Positions 35,298 to 44,473 of a DNA stretch of 64,000 bases are shown here, piece after piece; within the stretch, counting starts at the first letter, position 1; each line of letters opens with the position of its first letter. The position numbers and the translations under genes were made by a program. A model generated the notes under the pieces. It was not told where the DNA came from. It did not search any database and saw only the letters and a list, made by a program, of their open reading frames with translations. The DNA is from DMER64 sp049652385 (GTDB lineage Bacteria > Bacteroidota > Bacteroidia > Bacteroidales > UBA932), in the NCBI GenBank assembly GCA_049652385.1, contig JBASDX010000008.1:248001-312000 (forward strand), written 5' to 3'.

Positions 35298-35919
35298 AAA
35301 AAAAGAAGCCTGGTTCCCTGTAGCGTATTGGCCTCCCATTGATTTTTTTTCTTTAGTATATCCGAATGGTAAATGGATTGTCGAGCAGCATGAGCATTAT
35401 ATAAAACAGACCGGACGGAACCGCTGTGTAATCAGCGGAGCCAATGGACGACAGACGCTTATAGTACCTATAAAACGCAAAAGAGGAAAGAAGACTCCCA
35501 TTCGTGATGTCATGCTGGATTTGTCACAGGACTGGCAGCGTATCCATTGGCTGGCTCTTGAGTCTGCCTATGGTTCTTCTCCGTTTTATGAATTTTACAA
35601 AGATGAAATCCGACGGTTTTACACCCTGGCACAACCGCTTTCTCTCTTCGAATACAATATATCCATACTTACATGGTGTTTGGAAGTCTTGCAGGCAAAT
35701 ACTTGCATAGCTTATACAGCAGCATATGTAAAGGATTATGGGGATGGGGATTACAGGTATAAAAACCCGCCAGAAAACAATCGGCCTTATTATCAGGTTT
35801 TTTCCGATAAGACAGGTTTTATTTCCGGTTTGAGCGTGATAGATTTAATTATGCACGAAGGCCCGGAAGCCTGGAAAGTACTGTGCAGGCAAAATGTCAA
35901 AAACGAACTCCAAAAGTAA
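35290..35919 (+). CDS. WbqC family protein
   Basis: A 209 aa protein of the WbqC-like family, often found in surface polysaccharide clusters; its reaction is not established. Recognisable segments are WFPVAYWPPIDFFSLV at the N-terminus and SAYGSSPFYEFYKDEI near residue 95. The start at 35290 overlaps the lpxA stop by 8 bases; an ATG-like start 15 bases upstream is possible but less likely. It is the last gene of the lipid A operon, and its last 23 bases overlap the FadL-like gene on the other strand. Confidence 0.9.
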   Translation: MSEKKEAWFPVAYWPPIDFFSLVYPNGKWIVEQHEHYIKQTGRNRCVISGANGRQTLIVPIKRKRGKKTPIRDVMLDLSQDWQRIHWLALESAYGSSPFYEFYKDEIRRFYTLAQPLSLFEYNISILTWCLEVLQANTCIAYTAAYVKDYGDGDYRYKNPPENNRPYYQVFSDKTGFISGLSVIDLIMHEGPEAWKVLCRQNVKNELQK

Positions 35920-37423
35920 AGGCAATGCGCAGACGCGTCAAGGTATTGATACCCGGAGCGGGCGTATCTTCAATATCATATAACGTAAAATACTCACTTT
36001 CTTTAAGTCTGTAGGAAATACCCACATCGGCAAAACTGCGTTTTCCTCTTACGCCCAATCCTCCCGACACCATATGGGAATCGTTCAGTTGTGCTTCTCC
36101 TGCACCGTAATAGCTGTATCCTCCTCTCAAGGAAAAGGAAGCCATCCTGATTTCGGCACCGGCTCTGATTATATGAGACATACCAAAACGGAAATCTGTA
36201 CTGCCAAAACGGATTTCCTCGTTTTCTTTTGCAAATTCCAATTTGTCGTAAAGGTCTGAAATTTTCATATTTCTGTAATCTACACCCTCATAATCTACAG
36301 AAACAAGCCCTGCGTTACCTATCAGGTAGGTAAAACCCACGTTGTAACGCCAGGGTGTTTGTACTTTATAGGTGTATCTGCCATAAGGACTGTCTGCGTG
36401 TTCATATCCATCAATAAACCGGGCAGTCATTCGTTCTTGCCATTCGTCGGTAAGTGTTGTCCAGGTAGGTGTTGAAAGACTTAACCCTACACGCAGGTTA
36501 TCAAAAGGGAGTGCAATGATTCCTGCTTTCATATGAAAACCGCTGCCTGTTGTGGTCTGGTGGTACGTATGCGAAAACTCTTTGAAGCCGGTTTGGAACG
36601 TTTGTGGATTTTGTGCCGTTTCCATGTATTTCTCGAATGTTGTGTAGTATATATTACGAAATACAAGGCTTGCACCGACAAAGACACGGTCGTTGAAACC
36701 GGAACTCAGGGCAAATAAATAATCTCCCATGCTTCCTTTTGATTCCCTAAGGAAACGCTGGTCCAAAAGTCCTCCGACGTATATTTCCTTATTGTCATGG
36801 TCTATGTTTTCCGTACCTCCCACATATTGATTGTCGGAACCGGGCACCAAATCCAGCAGGTATGTATTCCATGCCAAAACAGACCTCCATGGAGCATTTG
36901 AATCAAAATACGGATTGTATCCTTCTGCATGTTCCAGTCTTTTAAAAGAAATCCCGTCTGTCAAAGTAGCAGCAGCTGAGAGCCAACTGGTAGTTGAACC
37001 ATTGAATTTTACAGAAGTCTGGTGGGTGAAATCTTGTACTTTGTTATAACCGGCCGCAAAGGAGATTTGTATGGAACGTTGCTTCCTGCGCGATGCATTC
37101 CGACTGCCGACGTAACCGAATTCGGAAATTCCTAATCGTGTATACCGATCGCTTGCAGGTTCCTTGAAATATTCCACTTGTGAATATCTTGTGGTAAATG
37201 CCGGGCTGAAAGAAAATTCTGAATAATGGTAAATACCGGCAGCAGCAGGATTCAAGCCTATGGATGCAAAATCACCTCCTAACGCTGTAACTGCGTTTCC
37301 TAAAGCTATGGAACGTGCTGTTCCCTGGTAACTGACATTCGAGTAACGGTAGGCATCCCAGGCATTCTGTCCAAATAAGGAATAAGGGATTGCCAAAACT
37401 ATAAAAAACAGGTATTTCTTCAT
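35897..37423 (-). CDS. OmpP1/FadL-like outer-membrane protein
   Basis: A 508 aa outer-membrane barrel. The signal peptide ends SLFGQ (about residue 19). The N-terminal GTARSIALGNAVTALGGDFASIGLNPAAAGIY is typical of the OmpP1/FadL/TodX-like proteins of Bacteroidota, which also resemble PorV. Many aromatic-alternating strands follow, and the C-terminus ends in FGVRF. The ligand is unknown; hydrophobic compounds are the usual guess for FadL. It has its own promoter, 14 bases upstream of the ATG, in the 32-base gap after the Tyr-rich lipoprotein gene. Confidence 0.85.
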   Translation of the reverse strand: MKKYLFFIVLAIPYSLFGQNAWDAYRYSNVSYQGTARSIALGNAVTALGGDFASIGLNPAAAGIYHYSEFSFSPAFTTRYSQVEYFKEPASDRYTRLGISEFGYVGSRNASRRKQRSIQISFAAGYNKVQDFTHQTSVKFNGSTTSWLSAAATLTDGISFKRLEHAEGYNPYFDSNAPWRSVLAWNTYLLDLVPGSDNQYVGGTENIDHDNKEIYVGGLLDQRFLRESKGSMGDYLFALSSGFNDRVFVGASLVFRNIYYTTFEKYMETAQNPQTFQTGFKEFSHTYHQTTTGSGFHMKAGIIALPFDNLRVGLSLSTPTWTTLTDEWQERMTARFIDGYEHADSPYGRYTYKVQTPWRYNVGFTYLIGNAGLVSVDYEGVDYRNMKISDLYDKLEFAKENEEIRFGSTDFRFGMSHIIRAGAEIRMASFSLRGGYSYYGAGEAQLNDSHMVSGGLGVRGKRSFADVGISYRLKESEYFTLYDIEDTPAPGINTLTRLRIAFTFGVRF

Positions 37424-37437
37424 TGTTTTGGAATATG

Positions 37438-37445
37438 CAAAAATA
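37438..37445 (-). promoter_or_regulatory. -7 promoter box of the FadL-like gene
   Basis: The minus strand reads TATTTTTG, an exact TAnnTTTG match, 14 bases before the ATG at 37423. It sits in the short gap after the Tyr/Ser-rich lipoprotein gene. Confidence 0.5.
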
Positions 37446-37455
37446 TATTTTCCGA

Positions 37456-38715
37456 CTACCTTCTACGGTATGAACTGCTGCCGGAGCCGGATCTTGTTGT
37501 CCCGCTGCTTCCTGATGTACTTCCTGAATAAGTAGAAGAGCGAGTCCCGGTACTCATGGTGCCGGAAGAGGCATTAGTGGAGCTTCCACTGCTTCTGTAG
37601 GAAGATGCTCTGCTGCTTTGAGAGGAACTTTCGGTTCCGGAAGTTGTCCTATTGCTTCTTACGGAAGAAGAGCTTCCTTCAGAGGCGTTTCGCTGGTTGA
37701 TGGTTGTGGAAGAACGTTGACCTTCCCTGTAAAAACTACGACTGCTACCCGGATTGGTTGTGCTCCTGCTTGTTGAAGTTTGGGTACCTTCTGTCAGATT
37801 GGATGACCTTCTGTAATACGTTGTTTCTGAAGGAGCCCTGTAAACGGCTTCCGTATCTGAAGTATTTCCCGTAGTTGTGCCAACCCTTCTATATCCCGTG
37901 TTTTCTTTAGCAGTACTTGTTTCTTGTCTTGTAGTTCCGGACAGCTGATTGATTTGTGGATTGACTCTTCTGTAGGAGCCTCCGGAACGGGAACTTGCAG
38001 CCGGCGTGGCTTGTGAGCTTTCCGGATTTATACGACGGTTAGTCTGGCGCCTGTTTGTGACATTTGATCTTTTGGAGTACCTGTCTGATAAATAGTATCT
38101 GCTGTTGTATCCGTAATAGGGGTATCCGTAGTATGGGTAATAGAAATCAGCATACCAATACGGCGTATACCAATATGGTGAATACCAGTAGGAATAATAC
38201 CTCCAGGGATGGTACCAGTAAGTCATATGCCAAGGGTAGTAATATCCCCAGTAGTAATAGGGTCTGAAGCCGAACCGGAAATTGTACCAGGGGTCATAAT
38301 ACCAAGGGTAGTATCCGTGGTAGTACCAGTCATCATAACTGAAATGCATGTTGATGGTAAGGGAAAAATCATCACGCGGTTCATCACTGAACATTTCCAG
38401 TTTACGCTCGTAGGAGTCGTCTTGTGAGCTCATAATCAGGTAAGTCGTACCTGATTTAACCTCAATGTCAACACTGCCATCAGGATCAGTATAAATGGTT
38501 TCTACACGTTTTCCTTCTTTGGCAGCCTGCTCAAGTGTTTTGTTTTTCAATTGTTCTGCTTCCTGAGCCGATGCAAACAATTGTACACGGGCCGTTACAC
38601 CCGGCCGGAAATATGCGGCGTCATCATATGCAGAAGAGGTTGATTGGTATCCTGTTCCGCAAGAAACGGCAAATAATCCGGCGAATAGCATCCATATGGG
38701 AAAAAACCGTTTCAT
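37456..38715 (-). CDS. Low-complexity Tyr/Trp- and Ser/Arg-rich surface lipoprotein
   Basis: A 419 aa lipoprotein with lipobox AVSC at about residue 19 (start 38715; an in-frame extension upstream lies inside the promoter). Three regions follow. Residues 30-120 look like a small folded domain. Residues 125-205 are packed with Tyr, Trp and Pro (repeats such as YYPWYYDPWY). Residues 210-419 are disordered, rich in Ser, Thr, Arg and Gly, and end SSYRRR. No catalytic motif is seen. Similar aromatic-rich lipoproteins occur in Bacteroidales as hypotheticals. An adhesive or scaffold role is a guess. The promoter has a full -33/-7 match. Confidence 0.85.
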   Translation of the reverse strand: MKRFFPIWMLFAGLFAVSCGTGYQSTSSAYDDAAYFRPGVTARVQLFASAQEAEQLKNKTLEQAAKEGKRVETIYTDPDGSVDIEVKSGTTYLIMSSQDDSYERKLEMFSDEPRDDFSLTINMHFSYDDWYYHGYYPWYYDPWYNFRFGFRPYYYWGYYYPWHMTYWYHPWRYYSYWYSPYWYTPYWYADFYYPYYGYPYYGYNSRYYLSDRYSKRSNVTNRRQTNRRINPESSQATPAASSRSGGSYRRVNPQINQLSGTTRQETSTAKENTGYRRVGTTTGNTSDTEAVYRAPSETTYYRRSSNLTEGTQTSTSRSTTNPGSSRSFYREGQRSSTTINQRNASEGSSSSVRSNRTTSGTESSSQSSRASSYRSSGSSTNASSGTMSTGTRSSTYSGSTSGSSGTTRSGSGSSSYRRR

Positions 38716-38751
38716 TATACACCTCCTGTTATTAAATTGTTTCAATTTATG

Positions 38752-38795
38752 TACTTTTGTACCCAAAAGTAAAGTTTTAACCTATAAAAAGCAAA
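38752..38795. promoter_or_regulatory. Interlocked, palindromic promoters for the Tyr-rich lipoprotein (-) and proS (+)
   Basis: TACTTTTG (38752-38759, plus) and its mirror image CAAAAGTA (38764-38771, TACTTTTG on minus) are separated by TACC. The minus promoter is strong, with TTTG at 38792-38795 and a 20-base spacer. The plus -33 region is weak. Each promoter covers the start region of the other, so the two probably exclude each other. Confidence 0.6.
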
Positions 38796-38822
38796 TATTG
38801 TACCAAATAAAATAACGGGTAA

Positions 38823-40295
38823 ATGGCTAAAGCGATAAGTAACAAAGAAGAAAATTATGCAGCATGGTATAACAACCTGGTTATAAAATCGGATTTGGCA
38901 GAAAACTCTGCCGTAAGAGGCTGTATGGTCATAAAACCTTATGGTTATGCCATATGGGAAAAAATGCAGACAGAATTGGACAGGCGTTTTAAGGAAACAG
39001 GGCACGTAAATGCCTATTTTCCTTTGTTCATTCCAAAATCATTTTTAAGTAAAGAGGCGGAGCACGTAGAAGGATTTGCCAAGGAATGTGCCGTCGTGAC
39101 GCACCACAGACTCAAGGCGGACCCGGAAGGAAAAGGATTGATTGCAGATCCCGATGCCCGGTTGGAAGAAGAATTGGTAGTCAGACCCACCAGTGAAACG
39201 ATCATATGGAATACCTATAGGAATTGGATTACCTCCTACAGAGATTTACCTATTTTGATAAATCAATGGGCAAACGTTGTACGTTGGGAAATGCGGACGC
39301 GCCTCTTTTTGCGCACGACGGAATTTCTGTGGCAAGAAGGACATACGGCGCATGCTACGGAACAGGAAGCGATAGAGGAAACGCGTAGAATGGTTGAAGT
39401 GTATGCCGATTTTGCCAAAGAAGTTCTGGCCCTTCCTGTTTGGGTAGGTGCAAAAACAGCTTCTGAACGATTTGCAGGAGCCGTAGAAACGCTTTGTATA
39501 GAGGCTCTTATGCAGGACGGAAAGGCCTTGCAAGCAGGAACTTCACATTTTCTGGGACAAAATTTTGCCAAAGCTTTTGATGTACAATTCACCAATAAAG
39601 AGGGGAAACTGGAATACGTATGGGCTACCAGCTGGGGTGTTTCCACACGGCTCATGGGAGCCCTGGTAATGGCTCATTCAGACAATAACGGACTGGTTAT
39701 TCCGCCGCTATTGGCGCCCATACAGGTTATATTGGTACCTATTTACAGAGGAGAAGAAGAAAGAGAAGCAGTTCTGGCACATCTGGAAGACCTTAGAGTT
39801 AAACTTGCGGCCAAAGGCTTGCGGGTAAAACTGGACGACCGGGACAACGTCCGCTCCGGGTTCAAATTTACGGAATGGGAGGTAAAAGGTGTTCCGTTGC
39901 GTGTGGCTGTAGGTCCCAGAGATCTGGCCAACGGAACGGTGGAATTGGCTTTCAGAGACACTTTAAAGAAAGAAATACAGCCGCAAGAAGGTATAGAGGA
40001 CAAAATAGTACAGGCAATGCGGAACATTCAGGAAAACATATATAAGAAAGCCTTGCATTTCAGAGAGCAAAACACGTTTGAAATAGACAGTTACGAGGAA
40101 TTTAAGGAGCGGATAGAGGAGGGAGGCTTCTTCCTTTGCCATTGGGACGGCACTCCGGAAACAGAGGCTAAAATAAAGGAAGAGACAAAAGCTACCATCC
40201 GTTTGATTCCTGAATGGGAAAACGCCGTGCCGGGAACATGCATGGTAACCGGAAAACCTTCTGCTCAAAGAGTGGTTTTTGCAAGGGCTTACTAA
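38823..40295 (+). CDS. proS: Prolyl-tRNA synthetase, short (archaeal/eukaryote-like) form
   Basis: A 490 aa class II synthetase lacking the editing insertion of the long bacterial form. Class II motifs: motif 2 RTRLFLRTTEFLWQEGHTAH near residue 158 and motif 3 LMGALVMAHSDNNGL near residue 280. The C-terminal Cys/zinc-like region of this form is reduced but contains CHWDGT and CMVTGKPSAQ. It reads from one of two overlapping promoters, 63 bases downstream. The 349 aa DUF3078 gene follows after 29 bases. Confidence 0.95.
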   Translation: MAKAISNKEENYAAWYNNLVIKSDLAENSAVRGCMVIKPYGYAIWEKMQTELDRRFKETGHVNAYFPLFIPKSFLSKEAEHVEGFAKECAVVTHHRLKADPEGKGLIADPDARLEEELVVRPTSETIIWNTYRNWITSYRDLPILINQWANVVRWEMRTRLFLRTTEFLWQEGHTAHATEQEAIEETRRMVEVYADFAKEVLALPVWVGAKTASERFAGAVETLCIEALMQDGKALQAGTSHFLGQNFAKAFDVQFTNKEGKLEYVWATSWGVSTRLMGALVMAHSDNNGLVIPPLLAPIQVILVPIYRGEEEREAVLAHLEDLRVKLAAKGLRVKLDDRDNVRSGFKFTEWEVKGVPLRVAVGPRDLANGTVELAFRDTLKKEIQPQEGIEDKIVQAMRNIQENIYKKALHFREQNTFEIDSYEEFKERIEEGGFFLCHWDGTPETEAKIKEETKATIRLIPEWENAVPGTCMVTGKPSAQRVVFARAY

Positions 40296-40324
40296 TAAAA
40301 ACGATAATTATTGATTGTAACAAT

Positions 40325-41374
40325 ATGAAACGAATCGTTGTACTGCTTTTTGCAGCGGTTTTGACTGCAGGGATGTTGCAGGCACAGGAAAAAACAGAGG
40401 AAGATACCATCAAGATTCCAACGTATGAAGAATTGGCCAGGATGTATTCCCGGTTGGTGGCACAAGTAGACTCTGCCCGGCAACGGGCCATAGAAGACTC
40501 CATACTTATTGCTCGTTTTGTGGAAGAAAGCCGCCAGGCGGCATTGGCAGCCATGCCTCCGCCCAAAAAACCAACGTTCTGGACGAACTCCTTGTTATCT
40601 CAGCTCAATTTCTCACAAACTTCCCTCACCAACTGGGCTGCCGGCGGAAACAGTTCCGTTTCGCTGGGCGGATATATTGATGCGAAAGCCAATTATGCCA
40701 AAAACGACCTTATTTTTCAAAACCGTTTTCAAGCCGGTTACGGATTTCTCAAAACGTTTGGAGATATCATGAAAAAAACGGATGACCGTTTGTTTTTGGA
40801 CTCCAAATTTGGGTATAAGGCAACGGACAGATTGTATATGTCGGCTTCGTTCGGAGTGAAAACACAATGGGCCAAAGGGTTTAAATACTCAGCCAAGGAC
40901 ACGGTGCTTGTATCACAATTTGCAGCCCCGCTGAATACCACCCTGGCTTTGGGTATGGATTATAATCCCTGGCCCTGGCTTTCCGTTACGTTTGCTCCGC
41001 TTACCGGAGGATTGGTAGTGGTTACCGTACCGGAACTGAGGGAAAATTACGGAAACAGGCCCGATGAAAAAGTCCGGGTGGAATTTGGTGCGCAGTTGAA
41101 GATGAAAATGGACAAAGAAGTATTCAAAAATGTAAAAGTAGATACGGAATTGATACTTTTTTCCGATTACCTGAACAAGCCGCAAAATATCAAGGTGTTC
41201 TGGGATTTGTCTGTTTCCATGCAAATCAATAAATTTATGAGCGCCAATATCAGAACAAACCTTATTTACGACGACAACATCAAAATAGCGGATAAATACG
41301 GGAATAAAGCACCGCGGGTACAATTCCGTGAAGTGTTATCCATAGGCTTTTCCTATACGTTGTCCAATAAATAA
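40325..41374 (+). CDS. DUF3078 outer-membrane protein
   Basis: A 349 aa protein with a signal peptide ending LQAQ (about residue 19). A charged segment (about 20-80, helical) precedes a barrel-like region that contains the family block LNFSQTSLTNWAAGGNSSVS near residue 95. The C-terminus is aromatic-rich. The start at 40325 (MKRIVVLLF) gives the signal peptide; 37 extra in-frame upstream residues from 40214 belong to the proS end. DUF3078 proteins of Bacteroidota are probable porins of unknown substrate. It precedes tilS by 9 bases. Confidence 0.88.
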   Translation: MKRIVVLLFAAVLTAGMLQAQEKTEEDTIKIPTYEELARMYSRLVAQVDSARQRAIEDSILIARFVEESRQAALAAMPPPKKPTFWTNSLLSQLNFSQTSLTNWAAGGNSSVSLGGYIDAKANYAKNDLIFQNRFQAGYGFLKTFGDIMKKTDDRLFLDSKFGYKATDRLYMSASFGVKTQWAKGFKYSAKDTVLVSQFAAPLNTTLALGMDYNPWPWLSVTFAPLTGGLVVVTVPELRENYGNRPDEKVRVEFGAQLKMKMDKEVFKNVKVDTELILFSDYLNKPQNIKVFWDLSVSMQINKFMSANIRTNLIYDDNIKIADKYGNKAPRVQFREVLSIGFSYTLSNK

Positions 41375-41383
41375 ATAATACGG

Positions 41384-42718
41384 ATGCCGGTTGAAAGAAT
41401 CTTTAGAAAATCGGCAGAGCAACTGCTGAATGCGACAGGTAACGGCGTTTTGCTGGCCGTTAGCGGAGGGGCCGATTCCATGGTCATGCTCCATTTGTTT
41501 GCTCAATGGCAGCAAACAGAAGCCGGCAAAACCGTTTGTCCGTTATTGGTTGTGGCTCATATGAATTTTTCTTTACGGGGGATGGAAAGTGACGGCGATC
41601 AGGCTCTGGTTGAGGAAAAAGCCAAAGAATACGGTCTCCCCATACGAATAAAGAAAGTAGATGCGGCGTCCGTTGCCCGCATGCAGGGAGTAACCACAGA
41701 AATGGCGGCCCGGGATCTCAGGTATGCGTGGTTTGAAGAAGTGTGTCGTGAGGAAGGACTGAGCCATATAGCGGTGGCTCATAACGCTAACGACCGGGCA
41801 GAAACTTTGTTGCTCAACCTTATACGCGGAACAGGGTTGAAAGGACTCTGCAGCATGAGACCAAAGAGAGGTATTATCATTCGTCCCATGCTGGAAATTC
41901 CTTCTGTTGCCATTGTTTCGTATGCAAAAGAATACGGAATCGTTTACCGGATGGACGCAACCAACCTGGAAACAACGTTTGCCCGTAACAAAATCAGGCA
42001 TCACGTAATGCCTGTGTTGGAGCAAATGGTCCCCGGTGTGGTACCGCGCATGGGGAAAAATGCAGAGCACTTGCAACAAGCTTTGGGGGTTCTGGAAGAG
42101 TTGGCTGAACAAAAACGTAAGGAGTGTGCTTGTGAAGGCGGTTTTTCCATCCCATGCCTGCTTCGCGGAGGCCATGTACCTTTCTGGGCATACACCTTGT
42201 TGGCACCGTATGGCTTCCATCCTGATCAAACGGCACAGATAGCCCAGTCTTTGGCAGGACAAAGCGGTAAGAAATTCTTTTCTGCTCATTATGCACTGTG
42301 GATAGACAGGAATCGCATAATCATTCGGGAATTGGCCGCCGTAGCATTAACGCAACAGATAGTCTACGAAAAAATAGCACGAACTCCTGATTTTACCATC
42401 CCCGGGGATGAGAAAACAGTGGCTTTGGATGCAGACAAGCTGGAGTATCCGCTCACAGTGCGCACTCCGAAGCCGGGGGACAGATTCATGCCATTGGGCA
42501 TGCGGGGTTTTAAAAAAATCAGTGATTTTCTTATTGACAGTAAAGTGCCGCTGTACGACAAACAAAAGGTGCAGCTGCTTTGTTCGGGCAACGACATTGC
42601 CTGGGTAGTGGGTATGCGTATCGACGAACGTTTTAAAGTAACGAAAGATACTACCACAATAATGCTTTTTCGTCAAAAGGAAGGCGGGCCCTCACCCCTC
42701 GCTCCTTCAGAAGAGTAG
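41384..42718 (+). CDS. tilS: tRNA(Ile)-lysidine synthetase
   Basis: A 444 aa ATP-dependent enzyme that modifies C34 of tRNA-Ile(CAU) to lysidine. The PP-loop SGGADSMVMLHLF lies near residue 27, and HNANDRAETLLLNLIRGTG near residue 133 is the second conserved block. The C-terminal domains are present (TilS_C near 340-430, with RFMPLGMRGFKKISDFLID). It follows DUF3078 by 9 bases. Its last 68 bases overlap sppA on the other strand, the longest convergent overlap in the window; its last residues (GGPSPLAPSEE) are therefore unlikely to be conserved. Confidence 0.95.
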   Translation: MPVERIFRKSAEQLLNATGNGVLLAVSGGADSMVMLHLFAQWQQTEAGKTVCPLLVVAHMNFSLRGMESDGDQALVEEKAKEYGLPIRIKKVDAASVARMQGVTTEMAARDLRYAWFEEVCREEGLSHIAVAHNANDRAETLLLNLIRGTGLKGLCSMRPKRGIIIRPMLEIPSVAIVSYAKEYGIVYRMDATNLETTFARNKIRHHVMPVLEQMVPGVVPRMGKNAEHLQQALGVLEELAEQKRKECACEGGFSIPCLLRGGHVPFWAYTLLAPYGFHPDQTAQIAQSLAGQSGKKFFSAHYALWIDRNRIIIRELAAVALTQQIVYEKIARTPDFTIPGDEKTVALDADKLEYPLTVRTPKPGDRFMPLGMRGFKKISDFLIDSKVPLYDKQKVQLLCSGNDIAWVVGMRIDERFKVTKDTTTIMLFRQKEGGPSPLAPSEE

Positions 42719-44423
42719 AAACCACAGCATCCCGTATGGGATCAAGAATACTTTTTGCTTTGATACGTTCTGTATTTCCGGCTAATCCAATCAGTTCTGA
42801 AATTTTAAGAGGTTTAGGATAGGCCGTCAATCTGTATTGTGTAAGACCGGCTAATTGTGCAGCCCGTTCAACGGCTTGTGTCATGCCACCCAGATGATCT
42901 ACCAGTTTGTGTTCCAGAGCCTCGGCTCCTGACCATATGCGTCCGTCGGCCAAAGCTTCTGTTTCCGACAGGCTCAGCCCTCTGTTTTTGGAGACTGTTT
43001 CAACAAATTGATCATAGGTCTGGTTCACGGAATGCTGGATAATCTGCAAAGCAGCCGGACTCTTTTTGTGATAAAAAGAATAGATATTGCCGTACGGATG
43101 GGTGTGTATGGCCTGGGGATGGATATCCAATAGGCGGTTCAAAGCGTCCTCCACATTAAAATACAGGCTGTATACACCAATGGAACCGGTCATGGAAAAA
43201 GGTTCTGCGAAAATTTCGCTGGCGCTGCTGCTCACCCAGTAGCCGCCGGAAGCTGCTACATCTCCCATAGAAACAACAACCGGTTTCACTGCCCGCATCA
43301 ACTCCAATTCGCGGGCCAGTACGTCGGAAGCCATAGGGTCGCCTCCAGGGCTTTCCATCCTGATCACTACAGCTTTGACAGTACTATCGCGGCGGTAGCG
43401 GCTTAGTTGTTGAGCAAAAGGTTCTGCAGACACAACGGCTTTATTGGTCCCCGGCACAATTTCCCCTTTCATGTATACGGTGGCAACCTTTTCTTTGACC
43501 AATTTTGTCTTACTTCTGCTGTATTCTGCATAACGTATGTATTTTTTTATGGGAATAAAAGGTATTTTGTGTTCCGGAAGACCGTCGTAGATATCTGACA
43601 GGTATGCTGTTATACCGTCTCTATGCCATATTTCATCTGCAAGTCCCGTCCTGTTGGCTTCTGTTGCAGAAAAGATGAAGGAATCGTTACACAGACGATC
43701 CAGTGTCCCCGGCTCCAGATGACGCATGGCTTCCATTCTTTCTGACCAATGCTTCCAGGCCACAGCCATGTAAGAAGACAATTGTTTTTTTTCTTCTTTG
43801 CTCATATAGGCCTTTGTAAACGTTTCACCACCTGTTTTATAATTACCATGGCGGACCCATTGCACATCTATGCCAAAACGTTCAAAAAAATCTTTGTAAT
43901 AATTCATGGTCATGCTGAATCCTTGCAGCGTGATATTTCCGGACGGATGTATGGCAATTTTATCTGCGGCGGTAGCCAGATAATAAGCTTGTTGCGAATA
44001 CATTCCTGTGTAACTGATGACGGGTTTTCCGCTTTGCCGGAAATATAATAAGGCGTTTCTGATTTCTTCTATATGCGACATTTGTGCATGAAGGGCCTGA
44101 GGGTCCATATAAATCAAGCGTATGGAAGGATCGTCCGCAGCGTGACGGATGGCTTGTGCCATAGGAAAGAAACCGGTTCCTCCCTGTACCATATCCAGTT
44201 CATCAGGCAAAAAACCAAGTACCGGAAGGTCGGAGTCCTGAGTGGAAAGACCTTCTTCAAACGAAAGGTATAATACAGATTTATCCGGAATGGAAGTGAT
44301 GGACATGTCGCTTCCCAGACGAATCAGATTGGAGAGGACACCCAGTAACAGAAAAAATCCTATCAGGGTGGTTAATAACGTTCCCAGCACGACAGCTGCA
44401 AAGGTTTTTAGAAAATCTTTCAT
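42651..44423 (-). CDS. sppA: Signal peptide peptidase SppA (long form)
   Basis: A 590 aa S49 protease of the inner membrane that digests signal peptides and other membrane fragments. An N-terminal transmembrane helix (about 10-30) is followed by two SppA repeats. The catalytic Ser lies in VAASGGYWVSS near residue 385, and the general-base Lys in HGNYKTGGE near residue 193. The start is 44423 (MKDFLKTF); an extension to 44471 would overlap the divergent promoter. The tail overlaps tilS by 68 bases. Confidence 0.94.
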   Translation of the reverse strand: MKDFLKTFAAVVLGTLLTTLIGFFLLLGVLSNLIRLGSDMSITSIPDKSVLYLSFEEGLSTQDSDLPVLGFLPDELDMVQGGTGFFPMAQAIRHAADDPSIRLIYMDPQALHAQMSHIEEIRNALLYFRQSGKPVISYTGMYSQQAYYLATAADKIAIHPSGNITLQGFSMTMNYYKDFFERFGIDVQWVRHGNYKTGGETFTKAYMSKEEKKQLSSYMAVAWKHWSERMEAMRHLEPGTLDRLCNDSFIFSATEANRTGLADEIWHRDGITAYLSDIYDGLPEHKIPFIPIKKYIRYAEYSRSKTKLVKEKVATVYMKGEIVPGTNKAVVSAEPFAQQLSRYRRDSTVKAVVIRMESPGGDPMASDVLARELELMRAVKPVVVSMGDVAASGGYWVSSSASEIFAEPFSMTGSIGVYSLYFNVEDALNRLLDIHPQAIHTHPYGNIYSFYHKKSPAALQIIQHSVNQTYDQFVETVSKNRGLSLSETEALADGRIWSGAEALEHKLVDHLGGMTQAVERAAQLAGLTQYRLTAYPKPLKISELIGLAGNTERIKAKSILDPIRDAVVSTLLKERGVRARLPFDEKALLW

Positions 44424-44456
44424 AATGGCATTCTTCTTGTGGTATACAAAAATAAT

Positions 44457-44464
44457 TATATTTG
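44457..44464 (+). promoter_or_regulatory. -7 promoter box of the HYC_CC_PP-TonB receptor operon
   Basis: TATATTTG matches TAnnTTTG, 9 bases before the ATG at 44474. TTG at 44437-44439 is a weak -33 candidate with a 17-base spacer. Confidence 0.5.
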
Positions 44465-44473
44465 CGGACAAGA

